A DNA stretch of 64,000 bases, taken from contig JBNLFL010000008.1 of NCBI GenBank assembly GCA_050305515.1, forward strand, positions 62,001-126,000. Reading direction: 5' to 3'. The translations under genes were made by a program, and so were the position numbers. Source of the DNA: JAFGUB01 sp050305515 (GTDB taxonomy: Bacteria; Campylobacterota; Campylobacteria; Campylobacterales; Sulfurimonadaceae). Within the stretch, counting starts at the first letter, position 1. Each line of letters begins with the position of its first letter. Shown in pieces: positions 33,353 through 40,935 of the stretch. The notes beneath the pieces are model-generated. The model did no database searches and was not told the origin of the DNA. It saw only the letters and a list, made by a program, of their open reading frames with translations.

Positions 33353-33359
33353 GAGTGTT

Positions 33360-33542
33360 ATGACACCGCAACAAAAACTCGGATTTTATTTTTCTGCACT
33401 TACTGTCTTCATTATCGGTGTCATCATGCTGAGTGCCGGAATCTATTTCAGCGAAATGACACTGCTGTGGATGGGGTGTTTCTGGACTCCTTCAGGTGCT
33501 TTATGGTTCCTCATCCTCAGACGCAACTTTTCCAGAAGATAA
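33360..33542 (+). CDS. small two-helix membrane protein downstream of the hydrogenase
   Basis: A protein of 60 residues, nearly all hydrophobic, with two helices separated by a short loop (about 8-28 and 32-52) and a basic end (RRNFSRR). It begins 7 bases after the large-subunit stop, with AGGAG upstream, so it is likely co-expressed with the hydrogenase and might anchor it to the membrane. No family is recognised. Confidence 0.6.
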   Translation: MTPQQKLGFYFSALTVFIIGVIMLSAGIYFSEMTLLWMGCFWTPSGALWFLILRRNFSRR

Positions 33543-33648
33543 ACATACTACATTTTGACACCTTCGGCGCGCAACGCATTATCCCGTTTTTTATCATCAC
33601 ATTGTTAACTTTAATAAATAATCATTCATTTATAAATCGGAATTGAAG

Positions 33649-33654
33649 TATAAT
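33649..33654 (+). promoter_or_regulatory. -10 element of the EF-hand protein gene
   Basis: TATAAT 27 bases before the ATG at 33682, in an AT-rich stretch. The -35 match is weak. Confidence 0.45.
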
Positions 33655-33681
33655 CCTCTGATACACACAAAGGAGTTCACA

Positions 33682-34023
33682 ATGAAATCAGTATGGTTAG
33701 GTGCAATGTTGCTTGGCACCGCTTTAATGGCAGTTCAAGGTAATATGATGCCCTCGTTCTCCGAGTTCGACGGAAATGGGGACGGCAAAGTGACACAAAG
33801 CGAGTTTGAAGCGGCACAGCAAAAGCGTATGACACAACAGGCAGAAGCTGGAAAAATGATGCGCAATGCAGGCAATGCACCCGTTTTTGACGATGTCGAC
33901 ACCAATCATGACGGCAGTATCTCGCCTGAAGAGTTTCAGGCACATCAGGCATCGCATATGCAAAATGCCGGAAAAGGGATGGGACGCGGACAGGGAATGG
34001 GTCCGGGAGGCATGAATCGTTAA
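33682..34023 (+). CDS. secreted EF-hand protein
   Basis: A protein of 113 residues with a signal peptide (MKSVWLGAMLLGTALMAVQG) and two EF-hand loops: D-G-N-G-D-G-K-V-T-Q-S-E and D-T-N-H-D-G-S-I-S-P-E-E. The C-terminus is rich in Gly and Met (GKGMGRGQGMGPGGMNR), reminiscent of periplasmic metal-handling proteins. Probably a periplasmic calcium sensor or buffer. ATG 33682 has AAAGGAG upstream; the in-frame codon at 33643 lies before the promoter and is not the start. Its last bases overlap the convergent MscS remnant. Confidence 0.75.
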   Translation: MKSVWLGAMLLGTALMAVQGNMMPSFSEFDGNGDGKVTQSEFEAAQQKRMTQQAEAGKMMRNAGNAPVFDDVDTNHDGSISPEEFQAHQASHMQNAGKGMGRGQGMGPGGMNR

Positions 34024-34237
34024 GGGAGCATCTCTTTATCCATCAGGATCTGCTGCCGCGGCAGAGGCATAGCAATTCCTGCGGTTTTTAGCCGCTTGTA
34101 AATGCCGATGGCCACATCACTAACTGCTTCTGTTGCGCTTCATTGATTGTGCTTTCAGTAACCGCGACGCTTTCGACACTCCAGAGCGTTCCGTAAAGCA
34201 CTCCAAGCATGAAGAAAAGTCGTACCCATGACAGCAT
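34020..34237 (-). pseudogene. remnant of a small-conductance mechanosensitive channel (MscS family)
   Basis: From ATG 34237 (GGAGG upstream) the frame reads MLSWVRLFFMLGVLYGTLWS, then VESVAVTESTINEAQ, like the signal-type start of an MscS protein. A second frame then gives SDVAIGIYKRLKTAGIAMPL, followed by PRQQILMDKEMLP and a stop at 34020, like the conserved MscS C-terminus (IYxxLKxAGIxxPxPQ). Everything between is missing and the two ends are out of frame, so an internal deletion has removed the channel core. It fills most of the otherwise gene-free 34024-34354. Confidence 0.6.
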
Positions 34238-34338
34238 CCAGCCCTCCTGAATCAATTACCTTTATATTATCTAAACTTCCATTGCACTTTTCTACCCTTT
34301 GGATTTCAACAGCCGGGATTTGCTAGACTGCGGAATCT

Positions 34339-34348
34339 TTACATGTAA
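34339..34348. repeat. TTACATGTAA palindrome, overlapping a ribosome site
   Basis: Perfect copy. It continues as TTACATGTAAGGGTCC up to the ATG at 34355, so its end supplies the AAGGG ribosome site of the cytochrome gene. Confidence 0.9.
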
Positions 34349-34354
34349 GGGTCC

Positions 34355-34792
34355 ATGATGAAAATGGTAATAAGTGTAATAGCGGCAATCCTGCTGCTCG
34401 GATGCAGCGCGGAACAGAGCAAATCTGAAAAAAGTGCGGCAACCGTACCGGCACAGGAAACAGCGGTTGCTACACCTGCAAGCGAGGCTTCAACGCATTC
34501 CGTCTCTCTTGCTGTGGCATCCAGCAGTGTCGAGGCGCCACCACTTCGCGAACGCAGCGGTGCCGAAGTATTTCAGAAATGTGCCTCGTGCCACGGTATG
34601 AAAGCCGAAAAAAGCGCACTCAACAAATCACAGATCATCGCCGGTTGGAGCAGTGAAAAAATTGAAGCTGCCATCAAGGGGTACAAAGACGGCAGCTACG
34701 GCGGCAGTATGAAAGCACTGATGGCGGCACAGGTCGCTTCGCTCAGTGATGAAGAGATCTCTGCCGTATCACGTTTTATCGCGGCACAATAG
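34355..34792 (+). CDS. lipoprotein cytochrome c (class I)
   Basis: A protein of 145 residues. An N-terminal lipobox (AAILLLGC, Cys near residue 18) is followed by an Ala/Ser/Thr-rich linker of about 45 residues and a small cytochrome c domain. The heme motif is CASCHG, with the distal Met probably in GGSMKALM. It is likely a membrane-tethered periplasmic electron carrier, with the linker acting as a flexible arm. Single gene, convergent with the ThiF-like gene. Confidence 0.85.
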   Translation: MMKMVISVIAAILLLGCSAEQSKSEKSAATVPAQETAVATPASEASTHSVSLAVASSSVEAPPLRERSGAEVFQKCASCHGMKAEKSALNKSQIIAGWSSEKIEAAIKGYKDGSYGGSMKALMAAQVASLSDEEISAVSRFIAAQ

Positions 34793-34793
34793 C

Positions 34794-35468
34794 CTAATGC
34801 GCTTTGGGGAGATTGAACTTCTGCGTCATCAACTCTCCCTCACTGTTGAAAAACAGATAATAGAGATAATCTTTCTTTACATGTAAGCCTGCCAGATAAC
34901 GCAGTGCCAGATTCGCCTGAAGCGAAGCAATGTGCATGACGATAGGCGCTGCGATTCCCGCCGGCGTCTTGCTGGTAATCTTGAAGACATCGTTAAACGA
35001 CGCCGCTTCAAAAAAGCAGACCTGTCCGTTAAACGCCTCCACCGAACCGTAAACCCAGGGCAATTGCCGTGCTTTGGCATAACTATTGATGGCACCCCGT
35101 GAAGGAAGATTGTCGGTAGCATCGATAATAAGATCGACAGGAACTTCCCTGGCAGCAAAGCTCTCAAAATCGCATACATGGGCATGCGCTTTCACAAAGG
35201 GGCAGCGCGCTTCAATGATCTGCGCCGCGACTTCCGCTTTATAACGCCCTTCATCGCCGACTTTAAAAGCGATCTGCCGATGAATGTTGTGCACGCTTAC
35301 CGTATCGAAGTCCACCATATGGATCGTGCCGATACCGGATGCCCCCAAAGCGAATGCCAGCGAACTTCCCAGCCCGCCGCTGCCAATGATGGCAACCTTT
35401 TTTTCCTGAAGGGAGCGCTGTGTCGCTTCGCCCCAGAGTTGTACCTGACGGTGAAAATACTCCATCAT
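34794..35468 (-). CDS. ThiF/MoeB/HesA-family adenylyltransferase
   Basis: A protein of 224 residues with the E1-like fold. The nucleotide loop is GSGGLGSSLAFALGASGIG (residues about 29-47), followed by VHNIHRQI and DATDNLPSR, where the Asp and Arg bind ATP-Mg. The zinc-binding CxxC pairs of MoeB/ThiF are absent and the protein is shorter, so the substrate (ThiS-, MoaD- or cysteine-type carrier protein) cannot be named. ATG 35468 has GGAG upstream. The palindrome TTACATGTAA at 34877-34886 is read as Leu-His-Val-Lys. Confidence 0.8.
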   Translation of the reverse strand: MMEYFHRQVQLWGEATQRSLQEKKVAIIGSGGLGSSLAFALGASGIGTIHMVDFDTVSVHNIHRQIAFKVGDEGRYKAEVAAQIIEARCPFVKAHAHVCDFESFAAREVPVDLIIDATDNLPSRGAINSYAKARQLPWVYGSVEAFNGQVCFFEAASFNDVFKITSKTPAGIAAPIVMHIASLQANLALRYLAGLHVKKDYLYYLFFNSEGELMTQKFNLPKAH

Positions 35469-35508
35469 CTTCTCGCTCCTTTTGTCACATTTTAGAGATT
35501 ATAGCCTC

Positions 35509-35518
35509 TTACATGTAA
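35509..35518. repeat. TTACATGTAA palindrome, intergenic
   Basis: Perfect copy 8 bases after the stop of the 7TM kinase gene, in the 58-bp gap before the ThiF-like gene. Confidence 0.9.
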
Positions 35519-35526
35519 GCCGCTGA

Positions 35527-37500
35527 TCAATCTCGAGTGCTTTTATCAGTAATTGATAGCTCCGCTTCAAGCGGCAGTGAAATATGGAAGCACGCGCCCT
35601 GCGTCCCGTTCGTGACGTCAATCGTACCATGATATTTTTCAATAATGGCACGAGAGAGATAGAGCCCGATACCGGTCCCCTCTTTTTTGCTTGAGACATA
35701 GGGTTTGAAAATATCATCAATCGGTGTCTTTTGGATGCCGCCGCCGTTGTCCTCGAAGTAGATCTCGGCACGATTGGAAAGTGTCGCCATCCGTATTGTG
35801 ATACGTCCCGGTCGATGCGTTTTTTCTTTAATGACATCAATACTGTTTTTAACAAGGTTCATAAAGACCTGCATCAGTTCATTCTTTTTGACCCGAATCC
35901 GGCCGTCGGACTCATACACCCGGCGTACTTCGATACTGGCGTAATGCAGTGTCGATTCCGTGAGTTTAAGCGTGTCATCGATGATCTCCGAAAGGTTACA
36001 TGTAAGCGTTTCGGAGTCCACGGCAAAAAAGGTACGAAAATCATCGATCGTCTTGGACATGTACTGCAAATTGTCATTGATGTGATCATGATTTTTCTCA
36101 AGTGTAGCGTTATCAAGCATACCGAGAGACATCTTCACATACGTGTCCTGATTGAGCAGTGCCATATTATTGAGCGGCTGACGCCACTGGTGAGCAATCT
36201 GCTCGATCATCTCTCCCATCGAGGCCAAACGTGCCTGATGCGAGAGCATCCGATCTTTTTTCCGCATGTGTTCAAGAGTTTCGCGTACCCTCTCCTGCAG
36301 CGTCATGTTGAGCCGATGCAATTTTTCGTTGTACTCAACCTGTAGCAGATTCACCCGGTCTGCAAGCGCCCAGGAGAGAAAAAGCATCTCCAGAGCCGAA
36401 CCGATCTGCTGCGCGTAGTTGATGAGATAGAACCCTGAAATCGCATCAAACTTGTTCAGGGAAAAAAGAGCGCTGCCTATCAGAAACGCACTCCACCCCA
36501 TAATGTAAAAACGAGCCGCGCGATGACCGTGCCGCCACACCACGACACCAGAGCTTAACAGCAACAGCGGAGTTACAATTGCCAGGAATGCGCCTATTTT
36601 CACCATCACGTCATACGGGATAAAGATTGCAAACAGAGAAGCAATCGCACTGATTCCAAGAGTCAGCAGCAAGACGCCATCGAGTTTTGGGGTGAATTCC
36701 GAGGTCTGTAGAAAGTAACGCCCGAACAAGATGGCGCTGAATGAGGAGAAGATAATCCAAAACGCCGTGCCGTGCTCGATATTCCACCAATGATCCGTCC
36801 AGAAATACTCATTTCCCAATCCGTCAAAAGAGAGCTGCCACATGATAAAACTGCTTAAAAAGAGCAGATAGCGAATATAGTTGCGATCCCAGGTGTAAAA
36901 ATAGAGAATCAGGTTATAAACAAAGATGATCAGAAAAATGCCGTAATAGATCCCAATCAGCAGCAGGTGGCTCTCCTGCGTCACCAACAGGTCGACACCG
37001 CGCTGCAGCGTGATCGGCAATTGAAGCGATCCCATCGTCTCAACTCGCATCAGCAGTGTCAGTTCGCGTCCCGCGACAAATGGAATCTCAAAAATAAAAT
37101 GACGCTGGGAGAGTTCGCGGTTCGCAAACGGTTCGAGCTCTCCGCCATGTTTTTCAAAAATCAGAGCACCCTCCGGATCGATACCGTACAATACAATGGA
37201 ATCGAGCAGCGGGTACTCTACCTTCAGAAACCAGCGGTCATTGAGTATGGAGGATGAGGGGAGCAGATCGAGACGAAACCAGTACGCCGATGACGTAAAG
37301 CCAAATGACGGAACTTCACGGGTGCAGGGTTTAAAGGTGCGATGCATGACGCTGCGATAGCTCTCGCTGTTATTGGAGTCACGATAATAACTGATTGATT
37401 TTCCGAGATCATAAACACGGGGTTCATTGATTTCAAGCAGCGTCTCAGCGGCACCTATCGGCCCGAAAAAGAGGCCAAAAAAAAGCAGAAGCCGGAACAT
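35527..37500 (-). CDS. 7TM-DISM sensor histidine kinase
   Basis: A protein of 657 residues. After a signal peptide comes a periplasmic 7TMR-DISMED2 domain (about 20-175, with SAYWFRLDL), then seven membrane helices (about 180-385), a short coiled coil, HisKA with QIAHQWRQPLNNMALL (phosphorylated His near 437) and HATPase (NLVKNSIDVI, EDNGGGIQ, GTGIGLYLSRA). DISM receptors are thought to bind carbohydrates or other solutes. It shares one base with the preceding nitrilase-like gene (TGATG). No response regulator is nearby. A palindrome at 35996-36005 is read as Leu-Thr-Cys-Asn. Confidence 0.9.
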   Translation of the reverse strand: MFRLLLFFGLFFGPIGAAETLLEINEPRVYDLGKSISYYRDSNNSESYRSVMHRTFKPCTREVPSFGFTSSAYWFRLDLLPSSSILNDRWFLKVEYPLLDSIVLYGIDPEGALIFEKHGGELEPFANRELSQRHFIFEIPFVAGRELTLLMRVETMGSLQLPITLQRGVDLLVTQESHLLLIGIYYGIFLIIFVYNLILYFYTWDRNYIRYLLFLSSFIMWQLSFDGLGNEYFWTDHWWNIEHGTAFWIIFSSFSAILFGRYFLQTSEFTPKLDGVLLLTLGISAIASLFAIFIPYDVMVKIGAFLAIVTPLLLLSSGVVVWRHGHRAARFYIMGWSAFLIGSALFSLNKFDAISGFYLINYAQQIGSALEMLFLSWALADRVNLLQVEYNEKLHRLNMTLQERVRETLEHMRKKDRMLSHQARLASMGEMIEQIAHQWRQPLNNMALLNQDTYVKMSLGMLDNATLEKNHDHINDNLQYMSKTIDDFRTFFAVDSETLTCNLSEIIDDTLKLTESTLHYASIEVRRVYESDGRIRVKKNELMQVFMNLVKNSIDVIKEKTHRPGRITIRMATLSNRAEIYFEDNGGGIQKTPIDDIFKPYVSSKKEGTGIGLYLSRAIIEKYHGTIDVTNGTQGACFHISLPLEAELSITDKSTRD

Positions 37501-38306
37501 CAGGAAGGGAGCCGGCCATTCAGGGATTCTTTAAAACCCCAGCCGCGACGTGCTGCGACGACTTCCTTGTGGTCGATGTCAACAATCATCAGCTCTTCGG
37601 TATTGCCCAGATGCGCAATCACACCACCCTCAGGCGACACACAGAGTGAATCTCCGTAAAAGCGCCACTGATGCGCCCCTTCCTGATAATCACCGATACG
37701 ATTGGCCCGGAGAATATAGCAGTGGTGCGTGAAAGCACGCATGGCAATGAGCTGCTGCCAGCGCTGGTTCGACTCAAATGTCGAGACGCTCGGTACGACC
37801 AGCAGATCAATATTTTTGCTATCGAGCATACCAAAAAGCGAATCGAAATGGAGTTCGAACCCGCCCATGACCGCACAGCGAACCCCGTCAACACTAAAGA
37901 CCAGCGGTTCTTTCAAAACATTGCGTTCGTTGGCAAAAAAATCGGCTTCGTTCCAGTGCGGATAATTGATGAGCAGCTGCTGTTCGTAATAGCTGATAGA
38001 CGCGGGAGAGACTTTGACGATCATCTTGTAAGGGCGGCGCTTGCGTACCACGACCAGTGAAGCGACAATCGTCATATCATGAGTCTGCGACAGCTCCTTC
38101 AAAACGCTCAGCTGATGCTCGCTCTGCTCTTTGATCATGCCCAGCGAGAGCGTACGGAGTTCATGGAAAAAAGGATTCAGCAGATACTCACCCAGAAGCA
38201 GAAGGCGTACCCCCGACTTGTGAGCCTGACGTACATAACGATAGAGTCGTGTCGAACTCATACCGATGCTTGGCAGTTGCAGCGCGGCGGCTCTAAGCTT
38301 TGGCAC
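37500..38306 (-). CDS. carbon-nitrogen hydrolase (nitrilase) family protein lacking the catalytic Cys
   Basis: A protein of 268 residues with the nitrilase fold: RAAALQLPS, the catalytic-type glutamate in LLLGEYLLNPF, and a C-terminal WRFYGDSLCVSPEGGVIAHLG. In the active-site strand, where family enzymes have a Cys in 'ICYDLRF', this protein reads VRCAVMGGFELHFD, with Gly at the expected Cys position. It may be a pseudoenzyme or use a different residue. The start is probably GTG 38306 (VPKLRAAALQLP), overlapping xseB by 14 bases. It sits between xseB and a sensor kinase. Confidence 0.7.
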   Translation of the reverse strand: MPKLRAAALQLPSIGMSSTRLYRYVRQAHKSGVRLLLLGEYLLNPFFHELRTLSLGMIKEQSEHQLSVLKELSQTHDMTIVASLVVVRKRRPYKMIVKVSPASISYYEQQLLINYPHWNEADFFANERNVLKEPLVFSVDGVRCAVMGGFELHFDSLFGMLDSKNIDLLVVPSVSTFESNQRWQQLIAMRAFTHHCYILRANRIGDYQEGAHQWRFYGDSLCVSPEGGVIAHLGNTEELMIVDIDHKEVVAARRGWGFKESLNGRLPS

Positions 38307-38493
38307 TGTTCTTGATCTCCTCAACCTGAAGCTGTGCCTTTTCAAGCATCTCCTGAGCTTCTTTCAGCTCTTTCATGCCTGCTTCAAAAGCAGCGACACT
38401 TTCACTCATTGTAATTTCCGGGTTCATCAGCTTTTCCAGAATCTCCTTGGAGCGCTGCAGATGGGTTTCAAACGTTGAATCACTCAAGAGCAT
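38293..38493 (-). CDS. xseB: exodeoxyribonuclease VII small subunit
   Basis: A protein of 66 residues forming the helical hairpin typical of XseB: FETHLQRSKEILEKLMNPEI, MSESVAAFEAGMKELKEAQE and LEKAQLQVEEIKN. It partners XseA, not in this window, to degrade single-stranded DNA. It overlaps metX by 14 bases and the nitrilase-like gene by 14 bases, so it belongs to one minus-strand transcription unit metY-metX-xseB-nitrilase-kinase. Confidence 0.9.
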   Translation of the reverse strand: MLLSDSTFETHLQRSKEILEKLMNPEITMSESVAAFEAGMKELKEAQEMLEKAQLQVEEIKNSAKA

Positions 38494-39613
38494 CCTTTAC
38501 ATAATTGTCGAATTTGTCAAGCTCCACCAAAAAGGCGTCATGCCCGTAATCGCTCTCCACCTCAAGGTAGTGCGAATTCACACCCTGAGCTTTCGCAATC
38601 TCATCGATTTTTTTCATTTCGGAAGGCTGAAACAGCAGATCTTTTTCAAACCCTATCAAATAGAGTTCTGCCGTAATCTGAGAAAGTGCCTCTTCAAGAG
38701 CGTCAAATCCGCGTGAAAGATCAAAAATATTAATCGCTTTCGTGATGTAGAGATAAGAAAGCGGATCGAACCATTTCGTAAAATTATAGCCGTTATATTC
38801 CAGATAGGTCTCTACCTGAAACTTCCCGAAGAGTTCAAAAAGTCCGTCATTGCGCTTGTATTCGCGTCCGAATTTCCGCTCCATCGACTCATGCGACAAA
38901 AAGCTGATATGTCCGGCCATGCGCCCGATTGCCATACCTGAAAGCCCGTTTTCGCGGATCACTTCAGGATCATAATACCCCTGCTTGAACTCGGGATCCT
39001 GCAAAATCGCTTCCTGAGCAACCTTGTTGAAAGCAATCGCCCAGGGCTGCGTCGCATAGGTTCCCGCCATTGCCACGATTTTTTTTGCAAAATTGGGATA
39101 AGCGACGGCAAACTGCATCGCTTGCATGGCACCCATGGAACCGCCGACGATGGCATGCACTTTATGGATGCCCAGCCGATCAAAAAGCAGGCGCTGGGCT
39201 TTGACCATATCCTTGATGCTCACAACCGGGAATTTGTAGCGATAGGGCTCATCATAAGGGTACATCTGCGACATGGGGCCGGTAGAACCGAAACAGCTTC
39301 CAATCACGTTGGAGCAGATGACAAAATATTTCGTCGTGTCAATGGCTTTGCCATCACCGATAAAACCGTCCCACCATCCCGGTTTTTTATCATTGTCATA
39401 AAAACCTGCGGCATGGTGCGACCCGGTCAGGGCATGGGTGACCACAACGACATTGTCTTTGGCTTCGCTCAGTTCGCCGTAGGTCTCATAAATGATGTCG
39501 AAAGGTTCAAGAATACGACCGCTCTCCAGATAGAGCGGAGACGTAAAATGCTCGGTATGGGTCTGAAGGTTCAGCACGGGCGGATTATGCCTCCAGAGCC
39601 TGTTTGAGATCAT
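38480..39613 (-). CDS. metX: homoserine O-acetyltransferase
   Basis: MetX activates homoserine with acetyl-CoA for methionine synthesis. The 377-residue alpha/beta hydrolase shows the LTGSHHAAG oxyanion-type block, the nucleophile elbow GGSMGAMQ (Ser near 155), GRMAGHISFLSHESM, and the acid/base pair in ESDYGHDAFLVE. The start may be the ATG at 39613 or a GTG at 39577; the longer form overlaps metY by 29 bases. Its partner MetY lies immediately upstream, so the direct-sulfhydrylation route is encoded here. Confidence 0.9.
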   Translation of the reverse strand: MISNRLWRHNPPVLNLQTHTEHFTSPLYLESGRILEPFDIIYETYGELSEAKDNVVVVTHALTGSHHAAGFYDNDKKPGWWDGFIGDGKAIDTTKYFVICSNVIGSCFGSTGPMSQMYPYDEPYRYKFPVVSIKDMVKAQRLLFDRLGIHKVHAIVGGSMGAMQAMQFAVAYPNFAKKIVAMAGTYATQPWAIAFNKVAQEAILQDPEFKQGYYDPEVIRENGLSGMAIGRMAGHISFLSHESMERKFGREYKRNDGLFELFGKFQVETYLEYNGYNFTKWFDPLSYLYITKAINIFDLSRGFDALEEALSQITAELYLIGFEKDLLFQPSEMKKIDEIAKAQGVNSHYLEVESDYGHDAFLVELDKFDNYVKDALE

Positions 39614-40853
39614 CTATCAGATCGAGTGGAGACTCCAGCCCGATGCTCAGACGGATCAACCCCTCGGGCACGCCGCACGCCATAAGCTCGTCATGCGAAA
39701 GCTGCTGGTGCGTCGTGGATGCCGGATGAGTAATGATCGATTTGGAATCGCCGATATTGACGACCAGTGAAAAGATTTCAACCGCATCAACGATTTTTTT
39801 GGCCGTCTCGAAACTCTCAACCTCGAAACTCAGTAGTCCGCTGCTCTGACCATTCTCGAAATAGCGCTGGGCATTGGCGTAGTTGCTGTTGGACTTAAGA
39901 CCCGGATAGTTGACCTTTTTCACCATCGGATGGTTCTCCAGAAATTCCGCAACGATCTGCGCGTTGTGCGAATGTTCGCGCATACGCAGCGGCAGCGTTT
40001 CAAGCCCCTGAATGAAAAGCCATGAGTTAAACGGAGAGACCACGGCCCCGAGATCGCGCAGCAGGCTCAGACGTGCGCGCAGTGAAAATGGCGGCAGCGG
40101 AACATCCACATATACCAGGCCGTGATAGGAGGCATCAGGCTCGTTAAACTGGGGATAGCGCGCATTACCGCGAAGCTTCTCGACCAGCCCTTTGCGTTCG
40201 ACCATGATGCCGCCGATGGCGAGCCCCTGCCCGGTCGTATATTTGCTGGCGGAGTGCACCACGACATCGACGCCGTGCTTGAAAGGCTGACAAAGTATCG
40301 GAGTCGCTACCGTATTGTCAACAACCGTGATAATGCCGTATCTGTTTGCGATGGCACTGATGCGCGCAATGTCGGCGACATCAATGCTCGGATTGGTCAG
40401 GGTTTCAAAAAAGATGACTTTGGTTTTGTCATCCACCAGATCCAGAATCGCTTCGGGATCATGAACATCGAAAAAACGCGCTTCGATACCGAAACGCTTG
40501 AGTGTATGGGCCGTCTGTGTGAGCGTACCGCCATAGAGCTGCGAGGCGCATACAATGTTATCGCCCGCCTCGGCACAGTTGGCAATGGCGTAAAAGATTG
40601 CCGACATGCCGCTTGAAGTCGCGATGGCGGCTTCGCCCTCTTCCATCTCGGTGAAACGTTTTTCGAAAACATCGGTGGTAGGATTGTTCAAACGGGTATA
40701 GATATTACCCAGTTCTTTGAGCGCAAAAAGGTTTGCCGCATGTTCCACATCGCGGAACTCGTAGGCGGTCGTCTGGTAGATGGGCACGGCCATCGTACTT
40801 TGCGAATCTTTTTCATATCCTGCATGGAGGGCTTTTGTCTGCTGTTTCATCAC
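39585..40853 (-). CDS. metY: O-acetylhomoserine sulfhydrylase
   Basis: MetY joins sulfide to O-acetylhomoserine to give homocysteine. A 422-residue PLP enzyme of the Cys/Met family: YTRLNNPTTDVFEKR, ATSSGMSAI, and the PLP lysine in VHSASKYTTGQG. The long form (over 420 residues) fits O-acetylhomoserine aminocarboxypropyltransferase rather than cystathionine gamma-synthase. First gene of the unit; TATAAT-like elements lie on the minus strand near 40863-40868 and 40892-40897. Direct use of sulfide fits a sulfidic habitat. Confidence 0.9.
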   Translation of the reverse strand: MMKQQTKALHAGYEKDSQSTMAVPIYQTTAYEFRDVEHAANLFALKELGNIYTRLNNPTTDVFEKRFTEMEEGEAAIATSSGMSAIFYAIANCAEAGDNIVCASQLYGGTLTQTAHTLKRFGIEARFFDVHDPEAILDLVDDKTKVIFFETLTNPSIDVADIARISAIANRYGIITVVDNTVATPILCQPFKHGVDVVVHSASKYTTGQGLAIGGIMVERKGLVEKLRGNARYPQFNEPDASYHGLVYVDVPLPPFSLRARLSLLRDLGAVVSPFNSWLFIQGLETLPLRMREHSHNAQIVAEFLENHPMVKKVNYPGLKSNSNYANAQRYFENGQSSGLLSFEVESFETAKKIVDAVEIFSLVVNIGDSKSIITHPASTTHQQLSHDELMACGVPEGLIRLSIGLESPLDLIDDLKQALEA

Positions 40854-40935
40854 ATTTCCTATTATAATACGCTCTTATAGTAAGCTGCGATTATACCACG
40901 GGCTTGTTTTAGAGTTGATTAATAGCGCCCGCGCC

